The translations under genes were made by a program, and so were the position numbers. This document shows positions 51,406 to 60,690 of a stretch of DNA of 64,000 nt, in pieces (the first letter of the stretch is position 1; each line of letters begins with the position of its first letter). Where the stretch lies: positions 62,001 to 126,000 of the forward strand of contig NZ_JNVM01000019.1 in assembly GCF_000722545.1 (NCBI RefSeq), in the 5' to 3' direction. Source of the DNA: Paenibacillus tyrphae (GTDB taxonomy: Bacteria; Bacillota; Bacilli; Paenibacillales; NBRC-103111). A model generated the notes under the pieces. It had not been told where the DNA came from. It saw only the letters and a list, made by a program, of their open reading frames with translations, and ran no database searches.

Positions 51406-52104
51406 TTATCCTTGCTCCAAAATGTTCTTTTTTATGCGAATCAGCTCGTTCAGGCCGTCTTCCACTTCTTCTTTCGACAAGTTGCCCTGCTCCAGCGCCG
51501 CCGAATCCAAGCCCAGCCATCGTTCGTACATCCGAATGCCGAGTCCGAGCTGTTCGAGCCGCTCCTCCGTTTCCTGCGATCGCTCCAATTCGTCCAACAT
51601 ATGGAAAATCGCATCCTCCGCCCGACCGTATCGGCCGCCAGCTTCATAATAAGGAATAAGCACCTTCAGCAAGCTTGCAGACATAGGAGCCCGTCCAACC
51701 AAGGCAAGCGCGGACTCGATCCGATCTGCAAATTCCTCGCGCAGCTCTTCGCGCGCATCCAGCTCTCTGGCCGTCAGCAGAAGCTCCAGCGATTTGGACC
51801 CCGCCGCCCTAGCGGCCGCATCTTCTCCGGAGTCCGCGTACAAAGCCGCCTGGGCGTTGAGCATGTCCCCGCATACAAGCACTTTCCCTTGATCGACTTC
51901 ACCGTCTTTGGACAGCAGAGCAAGCAGATCCTTGACCGACAGCGCATGGATCAGCTTCGAGCCGACGCCGAGCAGGTGCCGCATCGCCTGGTTCAGCAGT
52001 TCCATCGCTTCCCGCAGCTGCTGGTTCTGCCGAAGAAACATCACTTTATGCAGCACTTCCGCCGCCTGTTCGATCATCCGTAAAATATAATCCCGCTTAT
52101 ACAT
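51406..52104 (-). CDS. DUF6483-like hypothetical protein
   Basis: 232 residues, soluble, nearly all helical and acidic: MYKRDYILRMIEQAAEVLHKVMFLRQ (split by reading), LLNQAMRHLLGVGSKLIHALSVKDLLALLS, EDAIFHMLDELERSQETEE. Resembles the DUF6483 family of Bacillales; function unknown. GAGGAG precedes the ATG. It ends just upstream of the PurBoxes and is probably a separate unit. Confidence 0.75.
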   Translation of the reverse strand: MYKRDYILRMIEQAAEVLHKVMFLRQNQQLREAMELLNQAMRHLLGVGSKLIHALSVKDLLALLSKDGEVDQGKVLVCGDMLNAQAALYADSGEDAAARAAGSKSLELLLTARELDAREELREEFADRIESALALVGRAPMSASLLKVLIPYYEAGGRYGRAEDAIFHMLDELERSQETEERLEQLGLGIRMYERWLGLDSAALEQGNLSKEEVEDGLNELIRIKKNILEQG

Positions 52105-52239
52105 GGCGCTGCTCCTCTCTCGGGACCAAGACCGTCCTAAATTAGCTGATGCCCCCGAACACTCTTTTATTGTACCGCATTCCTACCCGGGAGGAAAAAG
52201 CTTCTGCTTTTTCCGGCAGCTACTGGATGATTTTATGTA

Positions 52240-52269
52240 TTGATAACGGTAACAAGCCTGTGGTAAATT
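52240..52269 (+). promoter_or_regulatory. Putative sigma-A promoter of the 3D-domain gene
   Basis: TTGATA, 18 bases, TAAATT, about 20 bases before the aptamer. Confidence 0.5.
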
Positions 52270-52290
52270 CTAAAAGCCGAATCGCACAGC

Positions 52291-52404
52291 AAATTTTGTG
52301 TACGTACGGGGGACGCAATACATGGGGTGAATGCCGCAGAACCGTGAGGTTCGAAGGCTAGGGAGCATACCTCTTCCCGAACCCGACAACTAACCTCGGA
52401 GGCT
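52291..52404 (+). promoter_or_regulatory. ydaO/yuaA-type c-di-AMP riboswitch upstream of the 3D-domain gene
   Basis: Blocks in order: ACGGGGGACGC, ACATGGGGTGAAT, GGCTAGGGAGCATACCTCTT and CCCGAACCCGACAACTAACC followed by TCGGAGGC. About 20 bases separate its end from the start codon, with the ribosome site AGGAGGG inside, so control is more likely at translation than by a terminator. Confidence 0.93.
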
Positions 52405-52424
52405 AACAGGAGGGAAAATAGAAT

Positions 52425-53291
52425 ATGAAATTCGGTTTAAAAAGCGTGCTTCTTGCATGCCTGTTCACACTGCCCGCGATACTGCCCGTCTGCGCTCCGG
52501 CTGCCTATGCCGATGAACCGGTGCGTCTGTCGGAGGATATCAAGCTTCAGGTGAACGACAAGCTGGTGCAGTTTCCGGATGCCCAGCCTTTTGTGGATGA
52601 GAATCACAAGCTTCAAGTTCCGGCGCGCGTCGTCGCGGACAAACTAGGCTACCAGGTCAATTGGGAGCCTGCCGGTTCCGAAATCAAAGTTACAATCAAG
52701 GACAATAAAAATACGCTTTCGCTGCAGACCGGCAATAAGTCGGTGACGGTTAACGGGCAGCATGAGAAAATCGAAAGCGCCGCGGAACTCGTCGACGGTC
52801 GCGTCTACGTGCCGGTCCGGCTGATCTCGGATTCGTTCGACATCCAGACGCAATGGGACAACCAGAACCGCATCGCGATACTCGGCGCCGACGGCAGCTA
52901 TCACGCTCCCGCTTGGTATCGCCCAAGCCCAGCCGTTCAGACCGCTTCCCAAGCGCCCGCACCGGCTTACAGCAAAATGATCGAAGTCAAAGCGACAGCT
53001 TACACCGCTTCTCCTGGAGAGAACGGCGGATATGGTGGGGTCGATTATATGGGCAACTCTTTGAGTCTTGGAACGATCGCCGTAGATCCTTCGGTCATTC
53101 CGCTCGGTTCCAAGGTATTGATCAAAGGCTACTCCTATATGGGCCTGCCCGCTAACGGCTTGTATGCCACAGCGACAGATATCGGAGGCGCGATAAAAGG
53201 TAACAGGATCGACATCTTCCTTCCGGAAAACCGCGCTCAAGCCAAGCTCTTCGGTATGCAGAATGTGCAGGTTTACGTACTTAATCCATAA
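52425..53291 (+). CDS. Secreted 3D-domain cell-wall protein with copper-amine-oxidase-like N-terminal (stalk) domain
   Basis: 288 residues with a signal peptide ending ...APAAYA. Residues ~30-150 resemble the copper amine oxidase N-terminal domain (LQVPARVVADKLGYQVNWEP, GRVYVPVRLISDSFDIQTQWD), a wall- or self-binding unit. The C-terminal 3D domain carries VKATAYTASPGENGGYGGVD, GTIAVDPSVIPLGSKVLIKGY and the Asp triad segment ATATDIGGAIKGNRIDIFLP. 3D domains occur in lytic transglycosylase-like wall enzymes (resuscitation or stationary-phase muralytic proteins). Direct control by c-di-AMP ties its amount to turgor or wall stress. Confidence 0.9.
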   Translation: MKFGLKSVLLACLFTLPAILPVCAPAAYADEPVRLSEDIKLQVNDKLVQFPDAQPFVDENHKLQVPARVVADKLGYQVNWEPAGSEIKVTIKDNKNTLSLQTGNKSVTVNGQHEKIESAAELVDGRVYVPVRLISDSFDIQTQWDNQNRIAILGADGSYHAPAWYRPSPAVQTASQAPAPAYSKMIEVKATAYTASPGENGGYGGVDYMGNSLSLGTIAVDPSVIPLGSKVLIKGYSYMGLPANGLYATATDIGGAIKGNRIDIFLPENRAQAKLFGMQNVQVYVLNP

Positions 53292-53314
53292 TCAAGCTTG
53301 ATTCTCATCCAAAC

Positions 53315-53358
53315 GAAAAAGCAGTCGTCTCCCTTTAAAACGGGACGGCTGCTTTTTT
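53315..53358 (+). terminator. Terminator behind the 3D-domain gene
   Basis: AAAAAGCAGTCGTC... pairs with ...GACGGCTGCTTTTTT, loop TTTAAAAC, strong T-run. Its right arm abuts the end of the truncated oxidoreductase frame. Confidence 0.9.
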
Positions 53359-53708
53359 CAATACATATACTCGGGGGAATAGTTGTTATCCAGGCTGTTC
53401 AACCAACCCAGCGTCATCAAGCCGCCAAGAATCTCACGGTTCCGCCCGTCCACCAGCAGCACGGTCAGGCCGTTGCGCGCTGCCGAGACGGCGGCCGCCA
53501 CGCCTTCCGGATCGGTGCCGGTCACAATGACATCGTAGGCCTCTTTCATTTCGGAGACAGAGCTTACATGCAGCAGCGGCTTCATTTCGCCCGGCTTAGC
53601 GGTACTCTTGTGGCTAACGTACGACCATAGGCAGCCTCCGGCGATGAGAGCCAGCAGCAGGCCCAATCCTATCGCTATTCGAAAGCCGGTTTTTGTCCGA
53701 TTCACCAT
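53358..53708 (-). pseudogene. N-terminal remnant of an FAD-dependent oxidoreductase
   Basis: About 116 residues: a membrane anchor (FRIAIGLGLLLALIAGGCLW), then the start of an FAD_oxidored-type flavoprotein, YDVIVTGTDPEGVAAAVSAARNG with the dinucleotide fold and ILGGLMTLGWLNSLDNNYSP. Full-length relatives run to several hundred residues; here the frame stops soon after, directly at the neighbour's terminator, and nothing that could be the rest follows. The GxGxxG loop is altered (GTDPEG), which is normal for this group. Probably a decayed gene cut by a deletion; a short functional protein is less likely. Confidence 0.6.
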
Positions 53709-53934
53709 CTCTAAGCCCACACTCCGTTTCGGCTTAATCTATTCACGTTGTATTGGACGCGCTGAATCGGCGGTTTGTTCCATAAAACCGTATTTTTTAC
53801 AAAACCGAAGAAGTTCGATGCGCCATCCCATCCAGCGAGGCCGGTTCGCCGAATCCAAGCTTACGATAGTAACGCAGCAGCCGGCTTTTCTGTATAATAG
53901 AGTCAACGAACAAGCCGGAAGGAGGCATTATCTT

Positions 53935-54699
53935 ATGGGGATATACGATAAAGATCCGTTCGTGAGAAGCATGGAGCTGTTGCGGGAGAACGTGCCGTCT
54001 TTCGCCAAATATCCGTTTCACCTCCCGGCTTTGCGCCAGTTGACCACCTTGCGCTTCCATCCCAAGGTCACCTACATCATCGGCGAGAACGGCATGGGCA
54101 AGTCCACGCTGCTCGAAGCCATCGCCGTTGCCTGGGGCTTCAATCCTGAAGGCGGCAGCTTGAACTTCAATTTCGCGACGCACGAATCCCACTCGGAGCT
54201 GCACCGGCATATCCGTTTGGTGCGCGGGATCGGCAAGCCGAGGGACGGCTTCTTCTTCCGGGCGGAAACCTACTACAACTTGGCGACCAATATCGATCAG
54301 TTGGATAGCGAGCCATTAGGCGGAGGTCGAATCATCGACTTCTACGGGGGCAAGTCACTGCACGAGCAGTCGCACGGCGAATCGTTTTTTGCGGCTTTCC
54401 TTCACCGATTCGGAGGCAATGGACTGTATATTCTGGACGAGCCGGAGGCGGCGTTGTCTCCCTTGAAACAAATGTCCATGCTCGCCCGCATCCACGCGCT
54501 GGTCAAAAAGAACTCACAGTTCATTATCTCGACGCATTCGCCCATTCTGATGGGCTATCCGGACGCGCTCGCTTATTATTTGACGCCGGATGGAATCGAG
54601 CACATAAATGTGGAAGAAACTGATCATTATATCATTATGAAGCAATTTCTGCATAACCGCGAACGCATGCTTAAGGAGCTTTTTGCCGACGAGGAGTAA
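53935..54699 (+). CDS. AAA-family ATPase (SMC/RecF-like nucleotide-binding protein)
   Basis: 254 residues. TYIIGENGMGKSTLLEAIAVAWGFNPEGG is Walker A, SHGESFFAAF stands where ABC-type proteins have the signature, LYILDEPEAALSP is Walker B and FIISTHSPILMGYPDA the switch His. This is the single-domain AAA_21-like type with no coiled-coil insertion. AAGGAGG before the ATG at 53935. Stand-alone members have unknown roles; some belong to defence systems, but no nuclease partner is next to it here. Confidence 0.85.
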   Translation: MGIYDKDPFVRSMELLRENVPSFAKYPFHLPALRQLTTLRFHPKVTYIIGENGMGKSTLLEAIAVAWGFNPEGGSLNFNFATHESHSELHRHIRLVRGIGKPRDGFFFRAETYYNLATNIDQLDSEPLGGGRIIDFYGGKSLHEQSHGESFFAAFLHRFGGNGLYILDEPEAALSPLKQMSMLARIHALVKKNSQFIISTHSPILMGYPDALAYYLTPDGIEHINVEETDHYIIMKQFLHNRERMLKELFADEE

Positions 54700-54705
54700 C
54701 GCAAA

Positions 54706-54750
54706 AAGAACAGGCCCGGCTCGTTCCGGTGCGCTGTTCTTCGTTTTTTC
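54706..54750 (+). terminator. Terminator behind the AAA ATPase gene
   Basis: AAGAACAG pairs with CTGTTCTT, GC-rich inside, followed by CGTTTTTTC. Confidence 0.8.
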
Positions 54751-54768
54751 ATTATTCAGGCTGCTAGA

Positions 54769-54966
54769 CTAAACGGAACCTTCGTTCTTCTGCACGTCGA
54801 AGCGTTCCTCGCGGCGGTCAATCGGCCCTGGGCTTCCGGCAACCGGCGGATCGATCTGTACCGCCTGGTCGGTCGTCCGCGTCTGGTGCAGGTCGGTAGC
54901 CCCGGCCGCATGAGTGCCCAGATCCTCCAGTTCGGCGTTGCCAGTATTATCATTCACTTGGCTCAT
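54769..54966 (-). CDS. Small hydrophilic protein of unknown function
   Basis: 65 residues, acidic and probably disordered (DNTGNAELEDLGTHAAGATD, then DRREERFDVQKNEGSV). AGGAGGG seven bases before the ATG makes translation likely; an overlapping frame one base over lacks a ribosome site. No family recognised. Confidence 0.65.
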   Translation of the reverse strand: MSQVNDNTGNAELEDLGTHAAGATDLHQTRTTDQAVQIDPPVAGSPGPIDRREERFDVQKNEGSV

Positions 54967-55057
54967 TCGAATTCCCTCCTTATCGTGAACTACCTGTAGT
55001 TTGCAGTTCCCATTGACATTTCATACCTGGAATGCGGTGTTCTTCGGCCGGAGGAAG

Positions 55058-55094
55058 AAAAAAACCGGCGACGCCCGAAGGCAATCGCCGGTTT
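55058..55094 (-). terminator. Terminator behind the repeat-rich secreted protein gene
   Basis: AAACCGGCGA pairs with TCGCCGGTTT, followed on the minus strand by TTTTTTTCTTCC. Confidence 0.88.
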
Positions 55095-55102
55095 CCTGAA
55101 AC

Positions 55103-56047
<945 letters not shown>

Positions 56048-56085
56048 AGCTTTCTCTCCTTTAGTTTTACAAAGTTATGCAGAGC

Positions 56086-56775
56086 TCATTTTTTCTCCTG
56101 AAGAGACTCCTCGTAGCTTTTGCCCTTGCTTAAACCGTATTTCGAAGCAATCGCAATCAGCTCGTCGTACTCCTCTTCCGAAAGCTTTTCCAGGATCATG
56201 GCCTTGGCCTTCCTTTTTTCCTCCAAAGAAACGCCTTTATCAAACATATTTTGTAATTGTTTTAAATCATTTCCATTTAGTTTTTTAAGCAGTACGGTTG
56301 AGATTTTGACTTGCTCGGACAGCGAAATTTGATCCTGCACTTCCTTCGCCTTGCCTGCGGATATTTCCGCCTTATAGCCTGTGCTGCCCGACTTCGGGTC
56401 TGATGGCTTGCCGGCTGCCTGCGGAACCGTGGCCGGGGCCTGCGCCGACGTCTGAGTCTGCTCCGCTTTCCTCGACGGTGCCGGGGAATCGCCCGGCGCA
56501 CGGACGGCATCCTGCCCGGAGGCAGGCTTCGAGGCTTGTGCCGGCTTCTGCTGCGGTACCGGAGGCTGCTCGGAGGCCGGAGCCTGATGCGCCGGTTCCG
56601 TCCGCTTCTCCGGATCGTTCACCGGACGGCTTTTCGCCGGCGCTTCTTCCGCCAGACTTGCAAGAGCCGCCATCATCCGTTCCTGCACCATATGAAGCGC
56701 CCAATACCCGCCGGCAAGCAGTAGCAATACAACCACCGTCCCGACTACTAAAACCTTTTTCATTCTCGCCTTCAT
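56086..56775 (-). CDS. Membrane-anchored Pro/Ala-rich hypothetical protein
   Basis: 229 residues. One N-terminal span (VLVVGTVVVLLLLAGGYWAL, residues 8-27), a disordered Pro/Ala/Lys-rich middle (about 45-135) and a helical C-terminus (QISLSEQVKISTVLLKKLNGNDLKQLQ, then KAMILEKLSEEEYDELIAIASKYG). No known domain. The ATG overlaps the VanZ-like stop by four bases, and it lies 38 bases before the repeat-rich secreted protein gene, so it belongs to the glycan operon. Confidence 0.75.
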   Translation of the reverse strand: MKARMKKVLVVGTVVVLLLLAGGYWALHMVQERMMAALASLAEEAPAKSRPVNDPEKRTEPAHQAPASEQPPVPQQKPAQASKPASGQDAVRAPGDSPAPSRKAEQTQTSAQAPATVPQAAGKPSDPKSGSTGYKAEISAGKAKEVQDQISLSEQVKISTVLLKKLNGNDLKQLQNMFDKGVSLEEKRKAKAMILEKLSEEEYDELIAIASKYGLSKGKSYEESLQEKK

Positions 56776-57305
56776 GGAACCTCCCCTCTTCGTAGCGTAC
56801 TGTTCCGTCTAATTTTGCGGAACATCGCCAGGCATAGGATGAGAACCACTAAACCAAGGAATCCGCCGATTGAATCCAATACAATATCCTGCATTGCGCT
56901 GGTACGCTCCACACTTCTCGCTTGATTCCACTCATCCGCCGAAGCTATGCCAATCACATAAATGATCGCAAGCAATATCTTGAAGCCAAGCTTCCATCGG
57001 GCTTGAATCAACGCGAACAAAGCACAAACTGCCAGCATCGCGTACATGAACAAATGCGCACCTTTTCGAAACAAAAACTCGACAAATTCAAACGGCTGTT
57101 TCTTGGCTACAATCGTAGAATGATGATAGTGAATGGTCATTTCAGGTACGACGCTAAGCATCCCCTCCTTCGTGAACCATTTATGTAAAATTGGCTGTAT
57201 ACTCTGCTCATGGAAAGACTGGGAAGAGAAGTGAAAAATAAGCAGCGTCCACAGCAACACAGGAACTAGGGAAAGGAGCTTAGTAATTGACCGGATGGGA
57301 TTCAC
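56772..57305 (-). CDS. VanZ-family membrane protein
   Basis: 177 residues with four membrane spans: LLSLVPVLLWTLLIFHFSSQ, the central FRKGAHLFMYAMLAVCALFAL with the conserved K-x-x-H of VanZ, then ADEWNQARSVERTSAMQDIVLDSIGG with D-E-x-x-Q and D-x-x-x-D, the family's acidic marks. VanZ proteins are linked to teicoplanin resistance and to lipid or glycan handling at the membrane. GTG start in AGGAGTG; the gene overlaps ugd by 26 bases. Confidence 0.88.
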   Translation of the reverse strand: MNPIRSITKLLSLVPVLLWTLLIFHFSSQSFHEQSIQPILHKWFTKEGMLSVVPEMTIHYHHSTIVAKKQPFEFVEFLFRKGAHLFMYAMLAVCALFALIQARWKLGFKILLAIIYVIGIASADEWNQARSVERTSAMQDIVLDSIGGFLGLVVLILCLAMFRKIRRNSTLRRGEVP

Positions 57306-58623
57306 TCCTAGCCGTCAATACTGCCGGCCTGCCAACCGAATGGTAAACAAAGCCGTGTTCGTACATTTCCTGGAGCGAGAAGCAGTTGCGCCCGTCGATC
57401 ATGAACGGATATTTCAGCAGCTTACGAACGGAAGCCAGATCCATGCCCGCAATTTCATCCCACTCGGTTAAAATCAGGCAGACGTCGCAATCCGTCACCG
57501 CCGCCTCGACGCTGTCGCAATAGGTCACCTCGGCAGGCAGCAGCGCCCGGGCGTTCGGAATGGCGATCGGATCGTACGCTTGCACGATAGCGCCTTTTTT
57601 CACCAGCTCGTCGATAATGACAAGCGACGGAGCGCAGCGCATATCGTCCGTATTCGGTTTAAAAGCAAGCCCGAGCACCGCAATCCGCCTTCCGGCATAG
57701 TCGCCGAACAAATCCTGCAGCTTCTTCAGCATCACGTACGGCTGTGCCTCGTTGGTCGAGATGACGGATTTCAGCAGCGTAAAATCATACCCGGCCTGAT
57801 CGGCCATATGGGCGAGCGCAAACGTATCCTTCGGAAAGCAGGAGCCGCCGTAGCCGATACCGGCCTGCAAAAATTTCCCGCCGATCCGGCTGTCCATCCC
57901 CATGCCTTCCGACACTTGAGTTACATCGGCTCCGACCCGCTCGCACAGATTGGCGATGGCGTTGATAAACGAAATTTTCGTAGCCAGAAAGGCGTTCGCC
58001 GCATATTTGATCATTTCCGCACTTTGCAGGTCCGTAATGAAAATTTTCGTCTGCAGCGGTTCGTGCAGCTTCGCAATGACCTTGGCCGCCTTGTCGCTCG
58101 TCGCCCCGATTACCGCCCGATCCATGTTCATGCAATCCGCAATCGCCGAGCCTTCGCGCAGAAATTCAGGGTTAGACACGACGTCAAAATGAACGCGTTC
58201 ATTGGCCCTATTGTTGGCGACGATCGTCCGGACAAGCTCCCCCGTACCGACCGGCACCGTACTTTTGTTGACGATAATTTTGTACGTGTTCAAGTGCTTG
58301 CCGATCGTTTTGGCCACTTCCTTCACATAGCGCATATCCGCTTCGCCGTTCTCCGCCATAGGCGTGCCGACCGCAATATAAATGATGTCGGAATCTTCGA
58401 TGGCTTCGCCGATTTCGGAGGTGAAGAAGAGACGGTTTTCCGCCACGTTCTTCGCGACAAGCTCCTTTAAGCCCGGCTCGTAGATCGGAATCTCTCCGTT
58501 TTGCAGCATGGCGATTTTATCCTTGTTCACATCGCAGCAGATGATGCGGTTGCCCATTTCGGCAAAGCATGTTCCCGACACCAGACCGACATATCCCGTA
58601 CCAATCACTGTTATATTGTGCAT
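57280..58623 (-). CDS. ugd: UDP-glucose 6-dehydrogenase
   Basis: 447 residues. NITVIGTGYVGLVSGTCFAEMG (NAD fold), IIVNKSTVPVGTGELV, SNPEFLREGSAIAD, MIKYAANAFLATKISFINAIA and the catalytic Cys in GYGGSCFPKDTFAL. It oxidises UDP-glucose twice to UDP-glucuronate. With GalU before it and a glucuronate 4-epimerase-like gene at the locus start, it supplies uronic acids for the polymer. Start ATG at 58623, preceded by AGGTGG. Confidence 0.96.
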   Translation of the reverse strand: MHNITVIGTGYVGLVSGTCFAEMGNRIICCDVNKDKIAMLQNGEIPIYEPGLKELVAKNVAENRLFFTSEIGEAIEDSDIIYIAVGTPMAENGEADMRYVKEVAKTIGKHLNTYKIIVNKSTVPVGTGELVRTIVANNRANERVHFDVVSNPEFLREGSAIADCMNMDRAVIGATSDKAAKVIAKLHEPLQTKIFITDLQSAEMIKYAANAFLATKISFINAIANLCERVGADVTQVSEGMGMDSRIGGKFLQAGIGYGGSCFPKDTFALAHMADQAGYDFTLLKSVISTNEAQPYVMLKKLQDLFGDYAGRRIAVLGLAFKPNTDDMRCAPSLVIIDELVKKGAIVQAYDPIAIPNARALLPAEVTYCDSVEAAVTDCDVCLILTEWDEIAGMDLASVRKLLKYPFMIDGRNCFSLQEMYEHGFVYHSVGRPAVLTARSESHPVNY

Positions 58624-58627
58624 AAGC

Positions 58628-59530
58628 TTATTTCGCCACCTTACTGTAAAATGAAGGTTCACTTTCATACAGCGTCCGGATATAGTTCATCACGTCATTG
58701 CGCAGATCGTCGCGCTGCAGCGCGAAGTCCAACGTCGCTTTGATAAAGCCGAATTTGTCCCCTACGTCGTGCCGGGCCCCTTGGAAATTGTAGGCGATGA
58801 CCGGTCTTTTCTCGTTCAATCGCTTCAGCGCGTCCGTCAGCTGGATTTCGCCGCCCGCACCGGCAGGAAGACTCTCCAAAATATCGAAAATGTCCGGCGT
58901 CAAAATGTACCGGCCCATGATGGCATAGTTGGAAGGCGCAGCTTTTTTCGAAGGCTTCTCGACCAGCGTCTCCAGGAAGAACACCTCCGGCTCGATCGAC
59001 GATCCCCGGGGAGCGATGATCCCGTATTTGGACACGTCCTCGTCGTTCACCTTTTGCACACCGACCACCGAAGAAGAATACCGGGAATGCACGCGAATGA
59101 GCTGGCTCAGGCACGGCTCGCTGGACTGCACGATGTCGTCGCCTAGCAGAACGGCAAACGGCTCGTCGCCGACAAAGCTGCGCGCGCACCAGATCGCGTG
59201 ACCGAGGCCCTTCGGCTCTTTTTGACGAATATAGTGGATATTCGCCATCTCGGATATCGCTTGAATTTGCTCAAGCTCCTTGTTCTTGCCCTTCTTCGAC
59301 AGCGTTTCTTCCAGCTCGAACGACTTGTCGAAGTGATCTTCGATGGCCCGCTTTCCGCGTCCGCTAATAATCAGGATATCTTCGATCCCGGAGGCAATCG
59401 CCTCTTCGATAATGTATTGAATCGTCGGCTTGTCCACAATCGGCAGCATTTCCTTCGGTTGGGCTTTGGTAGCAGGCAGGAAGCGCGTTCCTAGTCCCGC
59501 TGCAGGAATGATCGCTTTACGCAATTTCAT
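58628..59530 (-). CDS. galU: UTP-glucose-1-phosphate uridylyltransferase
   Basis: 300 residues. KAIIPAAGLGTRFLPATKAQPKEMLPIVDKP (split when read; nucleotide loop), EPKGLGHAIWCAR, FAVLLGDDIVQS, VEKPSKKAAPSNYAIMGRYIL and GEIQLTDALKRL. It makes UDP-glucose, feeding Ugd directly downstream (four-base gap). Overlaps the aminotransferase end by 14 bases. Confidence 0.96.
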   Translation of the reverse strand: MKLRKAIIPAAGLGTRFLPATKAQPKEMLPIVDKPTIQYIIEEAIASGIEDILIISGRGKRAIEDHFDKSFELEETLSKKGKNKELEQIQAISEMANIHYIRQKEPKGLGHAIWCARSFVGDEPFAVLLGDDIVQSSEPCLSQLIRVHSRYSSSVVGVQKVNDEDVSKYGIIAPRGSSIEPEVFFLETLVEKPSKKAAPSNYAIMGRYILTPDIFDILESLPAGAGGEIQLTDALKRLNEKRPVIAYNFQGARHDVGDKFGFIKATLDFALQRDDLRNDVMNYIRTLYESEPSFYSKVAK

Positions 59531-60686
59531 GAGTCATACCTCCGCATACGAGTGTTTTGACGATCTCAATCACTTTCGCTTGCTCGGTTTCGGTCAGGCT
59601 GGAGCCGGAAGGCAGGCAAATGCCCTGCTCGAACAGCCGGTCGGATACGCTATGCCCCTCCTGATGCGGATAATAGGCGCAGCCTTGGAACAGCGGTTGC
59701 AGATGCATCGGCTTCCATACCGGTCTGGACTCGATGTTCGCCTCCGCCAACGCCCGGATGATGTCCCCCGACGTCGTTACCGCAACTTGCGGATCGACAG
59801 TCAGTGTCGTCAGCCACCGGGTCGCTTGACCGAAGGACGCCTCCGGCATAAACTCGACGCCCTCCATGGAGCCCAGCGCTTCGGCATAGGCCGCAAAGAT
59901 GGCGCGTCTCGTTTCGATTCGCTCCGGCAGCATATGAAGCTGACCGATGCCGATGCCGGCGAGCACGTTGCTCATCCGGTAGTTGAACCCGACCTCGCTG
60001 TGCTCGTAATGCGGTGCGGGGTCCCGGGCCTGGGTCGCCCAATATCTGGCCTTTTCCAAAGCTTCGAGGTCGTCCGACACCAGCATGCCTCCGCCGGAGG
60101 TGGTGATGATTTTGTTGCCGTTGAACGAGTAGACTCCGAACCTGCCCAGCGTTCCGCTCGCCCGCCCTTTGTACGTCGCGCCCAGCGATTCGGCGGCATC
60201 CTCGATGACGGGAACGCCGTATTGGTCGCATAAGTCAAGCAGCGGGTCCATGTCTGCGCTTTGCCCGTACAGATTGACGACAACGACCGCTTTCGGAAGC
60301 TTCCCGGCACGCTTGGCTGCGGACAGCGCGCGCTCCAACGCTTGCGGAGACATATTCCAGCTTTCCGGCTCGGAGTCGATGAAGACCGGCTCCGCCCCTT
60401 GATACACCACCGGATTTACGCTGGCGACAAACGTTAGGCTTGAGCAGAACACTGTATCCCCGGCGCCGACTCCGAGCAAGCGCAAAGCCAGATGGATGGC
60501 CGCCGTACCGGAGCTGAGAGCCAAAGCGCCGTCGGCTCCGACATACCCGGCAATCTCTTTCTCAAAGACATCGACGTTGGGCCCTAACGGCGCGATCCAG
60601 TTGGTGGCGAAAGCTTGCTGCACCCATTGTTGCTCTTCTTGCCCCATATGCGGGGGAGACAGGTAAATCCTTTGATTCAGCGACAT
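59517..60686 (-). CDS. DegT/DnrJ/EryC1 (PglE-like) sugar aminotransferase
   Basis: 389 residues, PLP-dependent. LSPPHMGQEEQQWVQQAFATNWIAPLGP at the N-terminus, ALSSGTAAIHLALRLLGVG, VVNLYGQSADMDPLLDL, VIEDAAESLGATYKG and the PLP lysine in YSFNGNKIITTSGGGML. It transfers an amino group to a 4-keto (or 3-keto) nucleotide sugar. Together with the PglD-like acetyltransferase and PglC-like transferase it suggests N,N'-diacetylbacillosamine or a similar sugar. No matching 4,6-dehydratase is inside the window. GGAGG precedes the ATG at 60686. Confidence 0.9.
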   Translation of the reverse strand: MSLNQRIYLSPPHMGQEEQQWVQQAFATNWIAPLGPNVDVFEKEIAGYVGADGALALSSGTAAIHLALRLLGVGAGDTVFCSSLTFVASVNPVVYQGAEPVFIDSEPESWNMSPQALERALSAAKRAGKLPKAVVVVNLYGQSADMDPLLDLCDQYGVPVIEDAAESLGATYKGRASGTLGRFGVYSFNGNKIITTSGGGMLVSDDLEALEKARYWATQARDPAPHYEHSEVGFNYRMSNVLAGIGIGQLHMLPERIETRRAIFAAYAEALGSMEGVEFMPEASFGQATRWLTTLTVDPQVAVTTSGDIIRALAEANIESRPVWKPMHLQPLFQGCAYYPHQEGHSVSDRLFEQGICLPSGSSLTETEQAKVIEIVKTLVCGGMTHEIA

Positions 60687-60690
60687 TTCG

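Noticed and set aside
53935..54699. Part of an anti-phage defence system
   Set aside because: The ATPase has no nuclease, toxin or reverse transcriptase partner nearby, and the surroundings are housekeeping genes.
54756..54953. Alternative 65-codon frame overlapping the small hydrophilic protein
   Set aside because: Lacks a ribosome site; the frame starting at 54966 has AGGAGGG at good spacing.
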